From positions 78,397,846 to 78,461,845 of the forward strand of contig JBCFYV010011172.1 in the NCBI GenBank assembly GCA_039000515.1: a DNA stretch of 64,000 nt, read 5' to 3'. Every line of letters starts with the position of its first letter. Within the stretch, counting starts at the first letter, position 1. This DNA is from Timema cristinae. Taxonomy: Eukaryota > Arthropoda > Insecta > Phasmatodea > Timematidae. Both the position numbers and the translations under genes were made by a program. Under the pieces are notes generated by a model. It was not told where the DNA came from. It searched no databases and saw nothing but the letters and a program-made list of their open reading frames with translations. Of the stretch, positions 41,985 through 54,508 are shown piece by piece.

Positions 41985-43757
41985 AAAAAATGTATAGCAT
42001 GTTTGTAGTAGTGAGATACCTCTCTAGTCATTACACTCTGATCTAACCCTCGTTTTGAACATGTATAGTATGTTTGTAGTAGTGAGATACCTCTCTAGTC
42101 ATTACACTCTGTTCTAACCCCCGTTTTGAACATGTATAGCATGTTTGTAGTAGTGAGATACCTCTCTAGTCATTACACTCTGATCTAACCCTCGTTTTGA
42201 AAATGTATAGCATGTTTGTAGTAGTGAGATACCTCTCTAGTCATTAAACTCTGATCTAACCCTCGTTTTGAACATGTATAGCATGTTTGTAGTAGTGAGA
42301 TACCTCTCTAGTCATTACACTCTGTTCTAACCTTCGTTTTGAAAATGTATAGCATGTTTGTAGTAGTGAGATACCTCTCTAGTCATTACACTCTGTTATA
42401 ACTCCCGTTTTGAACATGTATAACATGTTTGTAGTAGTGAGATAACTCTCTAGTCATTACACTCTGATCTAACCCTCGTTTTGAAAATGTATAGCATGTT
42501 TGTAGTAGTGAGATACCTCTCTAGTCATTAAACTCTGATCTAACCCTCGTTTTGAAAATGTATAGCATGTTTGTAGTAGTGAGATACCTCTCTAGTCATT
42601 ACACTCTGTTCTAACCCCCGTTTTGAAAATGTATAGCATGTTTGTAGTAGTGAGATACCTCTCTAGTCATTAAACTCTGATCTAACCCTCGTTTTGAAAA
42701 TGTATAGCATGTTTGTAGTAGTGAGATACCTCTCTATTCATTACACTCTGTTCTAACCCCCGTTTTGAAAATGTATAGCATATTTGTAGTAGTGAGATAC
42801 CTCTCTAGTCATTACACTCTGTTCTAACCCTCGTTTTGAAATTGTATAGCATGTTTGTGGTAGTGAGATACCTCTCTAGTCATTACACTCTGTTCTAACC
42901 CCCGTTTTGAAAATGTATAGCATGTTTGTAGTAGTGAGATACCTCTCTAGTCATTAAACTCTGATCTAACCCTAGTTTTGAAAATTTATAGCATGTTTGT
43001 AGTAGTGAGATACCTCTCTAGTCATAACACTCTGTTCTAACCCCCGTTTTGAAAATGTATAGCATGTTTGTAGTAGTGAGATACCTCTCTAGTCATTACA
43101 CTCTGTTCTAACCCCCGTTTTGAAAATGTATAGCATGTTTGTAGTAGTGAGATACCTCTCTAGTCATTACACTCTGATCTAACCCTCGTTTTGAAAATGT
43201 ATAGCATGTTTGTAGTAGTGAGATACCTCTCTAGTCATTACACTCTTTTCTAACCCCCGTTTTGAAAATGTATAGCATAATTGTAGTAGTGAGATAACTC
43301 TCTAGTCATTACACTCTGTTCTAACCCCCGTTTTGAAAAGGTATAGCATGTTTGTAGTAGTGAGATACCTCTCTAGTCATTACACTCTGTTCTAACCTTC
43401 GTTTTGAAAATGTATAGCATGTTTGTAGTAGTGAGATACCTCTCTAGTCATTACACTCTGTTCTAAACCCGTTTTGAAAATGTATAGCATGTTTGTAGTA
43501 GTGAGATACCTCTCTAGTCATTAAACTCTGATCTAACCCTCGTTTTGAAAATGTATAGCATGTTTGTAGTAGTGAGATACCTCTCTAGTCATTAAACTCT
43601 GATCTAACCCTCGTTTTGAAAATGTATAGCATGTTTGTAGTAGTGAGATACCTCTCTAGTCATTACACTCTGTTCTAACCCTCATTTTGAGAATGTATAG
43701 CATGTTTGTAGTAGTGAGTTACCTCTCTAGTCATTATACTCTGTTCTAACCCCCATA
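41985..43757. repeat. 71-bp satellite, about 25 copies
   Basis: Tandem monomer with GTATAGCATGTTTGTAGTAG, TGAGATACCTCTCTAGTCAT and CCGTTTTGAA; the period measures 71 bp. Two linked variants occur: ACTCTGTTCTAACCCCCG and ACTCTGATCTAACCCTCG, the second often with ATTAAAC instead of ATTACAC. No regular higher-order period is apparent. The array starts about 80 bp right of the hAT target-site duplication. Confidence 0.97.
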
Positions 43758-44818
43758 TTATAATACCTTCCTTCCATTTTTATGGCTATACCTCATGGGT
43801 CCATATGGAACATAACAATTTATGAATTTCTATTACTAATGTTTCACCACCTCCATTTATTAATTCTGATGAAATTGACTCTTTACCTGGAGTTTTATGG
43901 TTATTTAACTTCCACTAATACTTGGATCTGAGATCAGTGGCTCAGCAGTATGGATTTTGATACTCTCACCCAATTCGCATCCTTCATGAACATACCAAAT
44001 ATGTCTGAAGTGTTCGTTCCGCCTACTCAAAGCCTCGCTCGTATTTTTAATCAGGTTATCATTCTCATATTTCACTGAATTGACCATAACCTGACAACTT
44101 TTCCTATAGGCGTTATTAAAGTTCCCTGAATTCTTATGCTTGCTATTTTGTTCCAGCCCATTAACACTATCCTTTAAATTAAATCTAATTGGCTATAAGA
44201 ATGCCAAATGTTTAAAAAAAAGCTGTAATTCAAATGATAGTAGGACGAACTCGTACACTTGTAGTAAATATCAGCAGCATAACTGGGAATCAAACCGAGG
44301 ACTACTGGACTTGTGATATACTTCTTTTTAACCACATAATCACATAACGGACTTTTCTTTGTCTCATTCACCATACATACGATAGGAGAGATGTTTTCGT
44401 ACGTAATAAAGTTGAGAACGTTCTACCCGGGTAGTGATCGCAAATATCAGAAAATAACCATTGAAGTAGCTATTACGAAATATACAAAGCATATAATTGT
44501 TTTTCCGATCATCTTTGTTATTATAATTTATGCAACAACAGAAAAATAATGTCAGAATATGGCTTTTGTGTGTGTTTAAATTAAAAATGTAGTATATATT
44601 TTTAAACAATCTAGCATAGTAAAAAAGAAGCATGATTATGTCTTTAAAATGATGGCCCTACTTAATGGGGTGTGGGGTAATGGGAAAAGAGTTTTTAATC
44701 AGCAAACTACCCTTAATTTTAGAGCTATGATTAAAATCACGATCTCTCCTTGTAATATGAACATATAACATCTAAATATAAAGTTTGAATTAAATCTATC
44801 AAACCGTTTTCTGAAGCC
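43758..44818. other. AT-rich DNA with a tRNA-like scrap
   Basis: Near 44285-44320 the minus strand carries a B-box-like GTCCTCGGTTTGATTCCC. No coding region is recognised. Confidence 0.35.
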
Positions 44819-45066
44819 ACCCGCCTCGGTGGCGTAGCTAGCTAACGCGCTATTTTCAAGTTGAGTAAGACTGCTGAGGACGGGGAGATCGAGGTTCGAA
44901 TCTCGCTCGAGTAAACTGGGGGGGGTTTTCCTAAATTGTTTTCCACGCAAATGCGCGTTCACTTCCTCTACATTCAACTTTCCCAGTTCCTAACCCATTA
45001 GTGAAATTAGTATTTAAGCGTATAACTCGAATGGGTAGTATGACGTGGTGCTAAGTGTTATTATTA
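44819..45066 (+). repeat. SINE-B copy
   Basis: The head CCCGCCTCGGTGGCGTAGCT, B box GAGGTTCGAATC, body CCTAAATTGTTTTCC and tail GCGTATAACTCGAATGGGTA with GTGGTGCTAAG are present. Its 3' microsatellite is cut by a Helitron. Confidence 0.9.
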
Positions 45067-45287
45067 TTAGCTGTAGCCCCGGGTATACACAAAGGCATAA
45101 ACAGAATCGTAAGATCCACTTTTTTTTAGTTTAGGGTTATATAAAACGTCAAGTTTCATCATAATCTTGAGGGCAACATGTCTCTCGATTACAGTAATGT
45201 ATCTTTATGATAAAGTATAGCTGGGTTTGGGTCCATAAAATAAGGAGTGTGAAAGAGGGGGGGGGGGATAAGTTACATTAGTATAGA
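45067..45287 (-). mobile_element. short non-autonomous Helitron (221 bp)
   Basis: On the minus strand it begins TCTATACTAATGTAAC and ends GGGGCTACAGCTAA, i.e. 5' TC and 3' CTAA. It lies between host A and T, the canonical Helitron target. It contains a 12-G run (plus strand) and no coding. It is inserted in the 3' tail of the SINE at its left. Confidence 0.75.
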
Positions 45288-45395
45288 TTGGGTGCACGCG
45301 CTCATTATTCTTTTGTTTTCAAAGAATTCTTCTTTATGCCATATTTAGGGCTGCTGTCGTAAAGTTGTCTATGTTTTTCTGTCAATCAGCTTGAA

Positions 45396-46231
45396 GGCAC
45401 CTGCTTCGGTGGCCGCATGGTCTAAAACAGGGACGGCAAATCTATGGCACGTGAACACGAGTTGGGTGGCACGTTAAAATTAAAAAAAAAAAAAAGCATT
45501 GAATTAAACTTTTCCCCACATGGTATAGTTTTTTTTAAGTCAATAAGATCTCAACAGCCCTGTCATTCACATGCCACAATAAACTTTGTGAAGTCAACGG
45601 TTATAAATCATCTTGTGTGCTATTGAAGACAACAAGCTATGGACCAAATAAAAATACATTGACTAATAAAATACAAAAACATGTTTCAGACTAACATGAA
45701 AAAGATTATATAAGTTTTTGATTTTAGCTTTTGTATAAATTTGCCATCTTTTTTTCTCTGAAGGTGTTACTTTCAATATTTACCTTAATTATGAAATAAA
45801 TATTGTCTAAGACATTTACTTTAATAAGTCCTTCTTTAAAATGTTGACTTTTTAAAATATTTACTATTTTATTTTAGCTATTTATTAAATTTCATAATAT
45901 TTAGCAAGCTTGGATTTTTAAATACCCACTAAAAAACGTAAATAAGAGTTGGCACACTAGACTATAAAATCTAGCTGGTCCTTAAGTGGCACATTGGTCT
46001 AAGGCGTCACTCTTGCAAAAGACTGGATACTGGACTGCCTATGATGGGGATATCGTTGTTTGATCCCGCTTGGGTGTACTAAGGGTGGTTTTCCCTAAAT
46101 TGTTTTTCACTCAATCTCTCCACGCAAATGTGGGTACACTTCATCTAAATTCAATCATCATCGCCCTTAACTCACTAGCGTAGTTAGTTCATAGGCGTAT
46201 AACTTGAACGGGTACTGAGACGAGTGCTAAA
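45396..46231 (+). repeat. SINE-C copy, apparently split by an insertion at its A box
   Basis: CACCTGCTTCGGTGGCCGCA followed by TGGTCTAAAA (to 45425) is a SINE-C head. From 45989 GTCTAAGGCGTCACTCTTGC continues the same SINE through B box GTTTGATCCC, body and tail GCGTATAACTTGAACGGGTA. GTCTAA occurs on both sides of the intervening DNA, like a short target duplication. Confidence 0.6.
45426..45988. mobile_element. possible hAT-like insertion within the SINE
   Basis: It starts CAGGGACGGCAAATCTATGG, a hAT-like end, and is AT-rich and non-coding. The right end CTTAAGTGGCACATTG is not a clear inverted match, so the class is uncertain. Flanking 8-mers GTCTAAAA and GTCTAAGG agree in 6 positions. Confidence 0.4.
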
Positions 46232-47441
46232 AAAAAGCTTGAAGATGATTAAGTACAATTTAAAAGCATGTATCATTCAGAAGAAAAACAAGAACTTCAC
46301 CATGATAACTTGGTTTAGTAATATTTTTTACAATGTATCTGAATAAAAGATTCATTCGTGTGCTGTATATGCGCAGCATAAGAATATATATATATATACA
46401 CACACACACACTTGGTTTTTAGGTCTATCTCGTAAATTCACACCTGGAACTCAAATTCTGGTTACGAGTCTGTATAAAGTATACTTCCCTCCAGTCTCAA
46501 ACAATTTTCTGAGACAAATATATTTAATCTTACTTTTGTTTGAAAGACAGGGAAATAATTGTTCAATTTGATAAAGTATCTCTTCTGTGCCTGTACTTAA
46601 AAAATCACTGAAAACTAAGACCTCTGCTATTACTTAATTACGCACAGGTTTTCATGATAGCCACTTATTTTGCTACTGTTTACCACAATAGTTGATTATA
46701 CGCATGGCACTAGCTGACTTTTGCTGAACTAAATACCGTACAAAAACATTCATTTTGTGTATGGAGCATAAGTATGTTTCTTAATACGTATTGAACCTTA
46801 CAAAAAACATAGTTTATATAAAGTTTACATTAAATCTAATCCTTCAGACAGTTATTCTAGTGAGGAGAAGTAGAAGGGTAAAAAGGGTAATTGGGTAAAG
46901 TTGGCATTTTATATAGCAGACGAGTACGATGAAAATGCCATATCTTCTAAGGCTTCTAAGAAATACCCCACACTATTAAAATAATCTATTTTTTGAACAA
47001 CGGTTTCTTTCAAGAAACAAAACTTGGAAGCTCTCCCATTTCCAACATAATTTTGTTTTATGAATGTTTTGAAAACGTGCTATTTCAGTGGATTTTACTC
47101 CTGTTCCACAAATTACGTTGTTTACGTCACTAATTTGAAGGATACTAGAGATTATACGAGTGTATACAGATGATCCCTCCAGGGATAAATAGAACACAGA
47201 CAGGTTTTCGCTACTCCGATGGGAAAAAACACAAAAATAAAAGTATACAAATGTTAAACAAGAAAAGCTGAATCAAATAGCTTCACCCCATTTCGTCCGA
47301 CATTAATATAACACATGAATTACTACCATCAATAGGTACAGTATCATAAAATAGCGGGCTATTTAGGTATGTGTGTGCCGTTTGAACATAAGTGGATTAT
47401 TTGGGTATGTGAAAATGTATGGGTTATTTAGTAATATATGA
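46232..47441. other. AT-rich DNA with a TA/CA microsatellite
   Basis: (TA)n(CA)n lies at about 46385-46412. No gene or element was recognised. Confidence 0.4.
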
Positions 47442-47447
47442 GTTGCT

Positions 47448-47454
<7 letters not shown>

Positions 47455-47480
<26 letters not shown>

Positions 47481-47760
47481 GCACCACGTTTTACTACCCG
47501 TTCTGGCTATACGCACTTACGTTAATGTGTAATGGTAGGGTGATTGTGATATGAAATGAAGGACCTACAGTTTAACGTGGGATCCGAACCACGGTGGAGG
47601 CCTGGAATTCCCCACATTCACAAGTTGTGATTAATACACGTCTTGTCAGAGGTGAAGGAAGGGTTTAGAAATCAGATAAATCTGCACCAATACCGAGAAT
47701 TGAACCCCGGACCCTCAACACAGTAGTCTGGCACCTTAACCCTAGACCGCTAGGTCACCA
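47455..47760 (-). repeat. SINE-A copy with TSD
   Basis: An (ATT)n run is followed by the complete antisense SINE-A. It shares the insertion TGTGATTAATACACGTCTTG with the copy at 26.4 kb. Flanks GTTGCTTAAGTAT (47442-47454) and GTTACTTAAGGAT (47761-47773) match 11/13. Confidence 0.9.
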
Positions 47761-47988
47761 GTTACTTAAGGATATCTGGTTTATTTGGGTATGCGTTACT
47801 TGAGTATGTGTGGACTATTTGAACATATGGGGATTATTTGGGAATCTGTTGATTATTTGGGCACGTGGGTGCAATTTGAACATGTGGGATATTTTGATAT
47901 AATATAGGTTATTAGGTATGCGTTGTCATTAGAAATAAACTACCTCCCGTCAGGGCTATTCACATATTTACATTACTATACAGGATGA

Positions 47989-48757
47989 TCCAGAAGATTA
48001 GGTCAAAACTTAAGGAGCTTGTAGAGGTACTCTGGCAGAGCAACTTTCGAATAGGAATCCATGTCCTCTGAAGTCATCATAAGTCAGGAGAGGCCATTGA
48101 ATGTGGGGAAGTCTAATACCATTCCATTGAAATTCCATTAAAATAAGAATATCTTTATATTCTCCTACTAGCTCAATCCTGAATAATATGGCAGGGACAT
48201 AACTTTTACCCCCATCCGCAGACGCTATAAGTGGCTTTTAAAGCGTTGTCTGAACCAGCTCCATTTTTTCCCCAAGCAGATTACTGCTCACGGATGAGGC
48301 ATCATTCACCAGAGTTAGCTTATTTAGTTTCCGTATCAACCGTGTTTGGGCTGAACAGATCCCTCGTTGCTCGCAACCACCAAGATAGGTTTGCTGATAA
48401 TATATGAACAGTTATCATCGGTGATAATGTGATCGGTCCTTACTTCCTGCCACTACATTTGGCTGGATGCATTTACAGAAAATATATGAAAGAAATTGTG
48501 CCGTAGCTGTTACCAGATGTGTCATGCGTCAGCAAATGCAGGTGTAACAGGAAGAGGCGCCAGCACACTTTCCTTTCAACGTGCATGAATTTCAGAATGT
48601 ATGCTTGTTTCAGCGGAAGGGTATCAGGCCCACATTCAATGGCCTTATTTGACTCAGGATTATTTCGGAGGACATGAATTCCTATTTGAAAGTTGTTCCA
48701 CCTGAGTCCCTCTATACTCTCCTTAAGGATTGACATCACCTTTTGAATTATTCTGCA
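47989..48757 (+). mobile_element. Tc1/mariner-like element with long inverted repeats
   Basis: The left arm (47989-48125) and right arm (about 48625-48757) are inverted repeats of some 130 bp at about 75% identity; both contain CTTAAGGAG, AACTTTC-AATAGGAAT-CATGTCCTC and GGCCATTGAATGTGGG. TA precedes the left end. The interior (48260-48570) reads as part of a DDE transposase: LLTDEASFTRVSLFSF, RVWAEQIP, IIGDNVIGPYFLPLHLAG. TDE carries a catalytic Asp. The remainder of the transposase is deleted and stops are present. Confidence 0.75.
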
Positions 48758-51034
48758 CCACATCTTGTAACTCTTTCAGGATATACACAATCTACACTAA
48801 TACGGCAGTGACGAGAAAGGTATACTTTAGAGGAAAATTGCCAGCATTTTCGTGGAGGGAGAGTGATAAGACGTTTAAATTCAAACCATTCTATCACCAT
48901 CACCATCAGATTTATTTTGCAAACAGTGATTGAAATATACTAATGTTATCCTATGTGGAAATGATAGCTAGGGTTTTAGTAATACTATATTATCAATCAA
49001 AAGAAGTAATAAACGATTCTGATAATACTAGCCTATGGATGACTATTTAATTGACTTTTTCGTAACTAATTTAAAGAACAAATATTATTAATAAACTATT
49101 CTGTATTTGGTTTCGCGGTTGTAGCAGCAAGAGTCCATTAACAGATTTTTTCTATAACATAGATACATAGACATACAAAATATTAGTTTCTTAATAAAAC
49201 GTTTTTATGTTGCTAACACATGCGCATGAACATAACTAAAAACTGTTTTATTCTTTAAATTAAAAAATGACACCAGGACTCGGGAGTCAAATTCGTATCC
49301 AGGATTCATTTACATTTACATTTAACTAAACTGATTTGTTAAACTTATTTATTTATCTTATGTCTTATCCCTCCCAAAACTTCCTTATTTAACTTTGTGT
49401 TTGATTGTAATCATCACTTCTTCTACTTGATAGGAGAAGCGAGGATTCAAAAAGAAACTTCCAAACGCTGGTTTTCATAAGTTTGAATTTAAATAATGTA
49501 AAAACGTTTAAAAAAGTGTTTGTTATGAAAGTTTGTATTGCCAAACGTGACAGCTCAACACATGGTCTTATAGATCGTATGGCTTGGCGAATAGTTACAT
49601 GAGAGAAAATCTTCTAACTTTTGCTAGTTGTCAGCTACCACCATTTCTACTATGGAACTTTAAAGAAAGGATCGATAAGTGCTAGTCCGATTCTAGTAAC
49701 TTAGAGAAGTGTCGAAAAGAGGTGGTCCGAATTTATCTCCATTGTTCCGATGTTTACTTGTTGCTGGCGTTACACCCACTCCTTGGTAAGTGCACACTCG
49801 ACAAGGAGGCCTTCTCTTGGATAAGGAGTAAATCAAGAGTGTTTGGACTTTTACTCGTTTCAGCCCGCCTTCCGCTGTTTGTTCACAGGCCAATTTATTT
49901 CCCCGGATCAGGAATCGTTCTATTCCTGCCCACACCATTCTGGCAACAATGGAGAGGGGACGTGGCACTATGGACCAGTCCAGCGCTATTTGTGTAACCA
50001 CTTGCTTGTTTACTTGCACAACAGATGATGTTGCGTTCTTTAGTTGCGGTGCCATCAGCGGAAGGGTTCTTTTCTCGGTCGGGTTTTTAACGTGTACTTT
50101 CTAAGGCAGGACCCAGCAATTTTTTGGGGGGAGGGGGGTGAAGAGCATAATCAAATCTCTGGCCATAATTAATTCCTGGAGAAGAGTGGAGCTTTGGGAG
50201 CGTAGCACCCTAGCCACCAGAATTGAAGAAAATGTATGAATATTAAATGCTTTTTGAAATTATTGTGACCTTTTATGGTAACCTTGCGCCACAAAATGCA
50301 AGAAAGCTAACGCTAACATGAAAAGTAAAGCTTAAAAGTTGGAAATAATGTTCAGGCTACGGATGTAGTCTCAACAAGTATCATATTCGAATATCGGGTT
50401 TGATTCATATGCCCAGGTGTCGTTTTTAAATTTATGAATAACGGCAATTAAGTTATTTAATGTAGGTTCTGTAAATTACTTTTTTTTTTAGTTTATAGTA
50501 GGTAGTTATAATGAAAATCCTTGAAATATGCTAGATTCGTTCAGTGCTCTTTGTATCGTGAATAAATGCTGAATAGAATTTCTAAAATATTTAAAAAGGC
50601 AAATTATTTAGAACTCTAAAACTATTTTTTTTATAAAATTTCCTTTTATAAAGAAGCGTTTTACAGAAATAAAAGATTGTAGGACTTTTTATTCTATTCG
50701 TAGATATTAGTTTTTATTGTTAGAAATAAACTTTAATTCAGTATCGGCTCCATGATTTATTCTAAGTTACTACCATGCTTCAACGTGTTGACCAACCAGT
50801 TCTGGTTGCTTTTCCAATCCAAACCCTAGTCATGTTGATGTTAATTAGCCCTAATGTAATGCAAAATAGAGTGTAGTACAAAGTATTCTGAAGTTCCCGA
50901 AAGTGTGGTCTCAGATAGTCATAGCCACAATATTCTCGAGTAACATAACTCGGTCCTTGTTAGCTGGGTGTTAACTGGACTGACGGAACACCGGAGAATA
51001 TCCCAGTGAGCTGGTTTGCGCTGAGCTATCTCGA
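48758..51034. other. mostly unassigned DNA
   Basis: A minus-strand frame of 120 codons (50055-49693) is open but lacks any domain I know and has no splice partner; I do not call it a gene. A tRNA-like remnant (CGGGTTTGATTC then CCCAGGTGTCG) lies near 50395-50425. A G-rich stretch at 50128-50150 follows CAGGACCCAGCAATTTTTTG, a possible hAT-like end without a partner. Confidence 0.35.
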
Positions 51035-51172
51035 GCAACAACCAGGCGCGGATACAGGGGGGGTCAAAGGGTCAGCTGACCCCCCTGTGGTGTTAATAAA
51101 ATTAATTTGAAAAATGTATATTTAGAAAGAAAATACCAAAAAATTAAATCATACAAGTTTTTATCTTTCCTA

Positions 51173-51633
51173 GGGATGTGCGAATATTCTTTTAGTCTCA
51201 GGTGAAGCAAAGATTGAAGCATGCCAAGAAAGGTTGAAGCTGAAACCAAATGCAGTTTTTTTTATCAAATAACACTATTATTAATTTTTAAATTATCTAC
51301 TAATACTTCTAAATAAAGAGAAAGCTTAGTAGGGAACAAACACACTATATTATATTATTTTTATGCTGACATATCTGAGTTTATTCCTGCTTGCGTTACA
51401 CTATCAAGTTAGTGTTAAAATACTTTTTATTGCTGTTATGTGATTATTATAATTTATTTAAATGGGTAGTAATTAGTGATTTTCAAATATTTTCGTTATT
51501 TAAAGTAGTTTTATTATAACTTCAAAACTTCTCAAGATGCTAAGGTTATAGTGGTTGTCGAAGTGACGAAGTCGAATCGAAGGTGACTTAGGCTTCAACT
51601 TTGACTTTGACATTTCGAAGATTTGCACACCCC
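51173..51633. mobile_element. TA-flanked MITE nested in the hAT element
   Basis: Ends GGGATGTGCGAATATTC and, reverse complemented, GGGGTGTGCAAATCTTCG. TA lies at 51171-51172 and 51634-51635. The interior contains repeated CGAAGT/GACTTCG-type motifs. It is related to the element at 9510-9947. Confidence 0.7.
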
Positions 51634-52120
51634 TACTGAATTCCTAGTGCAGGCTGTTCACCTCATACACCTGTCTTCAACACAAGTAATGGATAAGGGT
51701 GAGAGGGGTGGAGTGTGCTATTTTTATAAAGACCCCTTCCAGTGAAAAGTACGCTAATCTGTTTCAAACCAGTCAGAGGTAGCTGGAAATATTTACTTTT
51801 AGTATACCGGAGCGATTCGTTCGAGTGGCCTTAGACGTGGAACATTTTACGTGTGTGTTTCGTTTTGTTAATGCTTATGTGCAATAAAGTGTAATTTATA
51901 AATATTTCAGTCTCTTTGTGATTATAATGACCTATGATGGTTTTATTTACTCTTAGTAAATTGTGAGTGTGATATTTGTGTTTTGTTTTTTATGGTTATT
52001 GTGCTACTGCCTATTGTCATTGTGATACTGTGACTTTGATACTTCCTCCTGCTATTCAATTTTGTGATAAATTATTGTCTTTGCTAGTTATGTGATTTGA
52101 ATGCAAGTATTGATATTATA

Positions 52121-54508
52121 ATGTCAAAAAGAAAGGGACAAACAGATTTATTTTGTTTTTTCAAGAAAAAAAATCCTGAATCAACAGGAAACGAAACTGT
52201 GGATTTAATTGAAAATAGTGCGTCAGTGAACTTTATTTGTGACTCACCCTCCACTAGTGGATCTAATTCAAATACTAAAATCTCTATAGAAAGTGTAGGA
52301 CCAGAAAAATTTGATATTGGCAACTTTGTTGGAGCTGAAACTATTTCCGATGACTTAAAATACCACATGCTAGTAGAACCGTGGACTCCACCACTAAGCT
52401 ACAAGTTCCCTAATGTTGTTCAGTCAGGAGGTATTAGACATTTTCAAAGATCATGGCTGGACAAGTTTGTTTGGTTGACGTACAGTGCTAAGGACAATGG
52501 TGCTTATTGTATTGCATGTGTACTTTTTGGATCAAAGGAAGGAGGTAGGAGTAGAATATCTCTTGGAAGCTTTGTACGGACTCCGTTTCTAAACTACAAA
52601 AAAGGAAATGAAATGCTTTGCGGACATGCCTCCAATGAATATCATAAAACAGCAATTATAAGATGTTCTGAATTTAAGAATACATTTGAAAACAGGACAC
52701 AATCAGTTGAATTCAGACTAAATTGTGAAGTGAAAAAAAGAATTGAAGAAAATCGAGCACGTTTGATACCCATGATAAAGACAGTTATACTATGTGGCCG
52801 ACAAAACTTTCCCCTAAGAGGTCATCGTGATGATGGAGAGCTTAGCGAAAACGATAGCACAGAAAATGAGGGAAACTTCCGAGCACTTTTAAGATTCCGT
52901 ATTGATGCCGGTGATAGTGATTTAAAGAATCACATAAAAACAGCGCCCAAAAATGCAACATTTATTAGTAAAACAACTCAGAACGAATTAATTGAAGCTT
53001 GTGGAGAAGTTATCCTTAGTAAAATTGTTAAGTCTATTAAAGCAGGGAAATTTTTTTCAGTATTAGCAGATGAAACAACGGATGTTGGAACAGTTGAACA
53101 GATGAGTCTTTGTGTTAGATTTCTGGACATACTTTCACTCAAAATTCGAGAAGAATTCTTAGGTTTTGTGGAAGCGAGAAATCTCAATGGCGAGGCTCTC
53201 ACAAACTTACTTCTTGAAAAATTAAACAATTTGGGGCTTAAAATTGAGAACCTGCGTGGTCAAGGGTACGATGGAGGGTCTAACATGTCTGGTAAAATCA
53301 AAGGTGTGCAAGCTCGTATTAGGGAAAAGCAGCCTCTTGCTATATATATGCACTGTGCTTCTCACAAACTCAATCTGTCCATTTCTAAAGCATGTTCTCT
53401 AACAAGTGTAAGGAACGCTATTGCTGTGGTCAGTAACGTAACAAATGAAGTAAGAGAATCCAGTAAACGAACAGCTTTAATGAAAGCAAAACTACATGAA
53501 CAATATCCTGAAGAAACAAAGTGCAAACTCAAAACGCTTTGTGAGACGCGTTGGGTAGAACGACACGATGCATTTTTACAATTCTTACATGTTTTTGATA
53601 CAGTTGTATGTTTCCTACGAGTATTTGATGCGGAAGCACCATCATCAAAGTCAGCACTTTTACTCCCTCAGTTCTCAGGTTTGACTTTATTATAACTGTG
53701 CATATTGTTTCATTTATCTTCAGTCTAACAGTCACGTTGTCTCGTCAGCTTCAAAACCCTTCGTTAGACCTGAAAAACTGCTATAATATGGTAGCAAATG
53801 TTTTAGAGACATTGAAAGATTATCGGAATAACCCTAATAAATATACAGAGGTCTATAATGAATCGATGAATTTGGCTGTAAAACATGAAATTGACATCAC
53901 TATACCAAGGACCTTTCGGACACAAACTCATGGGCCAAATGTTGCTGCATATAGTCCTGAGGAATATTATAGACTAAATGTTTACCTGCCATTTGTGGAC
54001 TATCTTATTTCTGAATTGTCAACTAGATTTTCATCAACTGGACATGATAATATTATCACATTATACGGTTTAATACCAGCATTTGCCAACCAAGACAATG
54101 AAATTTTATTACAAGCAGCTCAAACATATGCTAATGACCTTCCTGGGACTTCGTCAGAACTTCGTGGAGAGATTGACTTGTGGCAACAACGCTGGAAACA
54201 TAAATCTAAAGCAGAGTGTCCATCTAGTGCGGTTGACAGCTTAATGCATGCTTCAGATGGTTTTTACCCAAACATTAAAGTTCTTATCCACATTTTGTCT
54301 GTTCTTCCCGTGACTACTTGCACTAGTGAGAGATCATATTTTCTACCCTAAGAAGGTTAAAGACATACTTAAGGTCAAATATGGATGAGGAACGATTAAA
54401 TGGTTTGGCCATGTTAAATATTCATCGAAACATAGAAGTTCATTCGATGAAGTTTTGGAGAAATTTGCTCAAAAGAATAAGAGGAAAATGCAATTAATGC
54501 ATTTATAA
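52121..54508 (+). pseudogene. hAT transposase (ZMYM1/DUF4371 type), three frameshifts
   Basis: The transposase would cut and join the element ends. The natural start is ATG 52121 (MSKRKGQTDLFCFFKKK). A TTF-type zinc finger follows at residues about 110-205 (HFQRSWLDKFVWLTYS ... YCIACVLFG ... CGHASNEYHKT). The DUF4371/RNase H-like catalytic core shows LADETTDVGTVEQMSL (D), RGQGYDGGSNMSG (D) and MHCASHKLNLSI, then CETRWVERHDA. The hAT dimerisation region has VTTCTSERS and, in another frame, STLRRLKTYLRSNMDEER. The reading frame breaks near 53660, near 54335 and near 54440; the last frame ends at TAA 54506-54508. Otherwise all parts are present, so the copy decayed recently. Confidence 0.9.

Noticed and set aside
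41985..43757. CRISPR-like array
   Set aside because: The 71-bp units are contiguous with no unique spacers; it is a eukaryotic satellite.
49693..50055. 120-codon minus-strand open frame
   Set aside because: No recognisable domain, no splice partner, and an overlapping plus-strand frame of similar length; may be chance.
52097..52120. Start of the hAT transposase at 52097
   Set aside because: That codon is TTG; ATG 52121 begins a sequence typical for this protein type.
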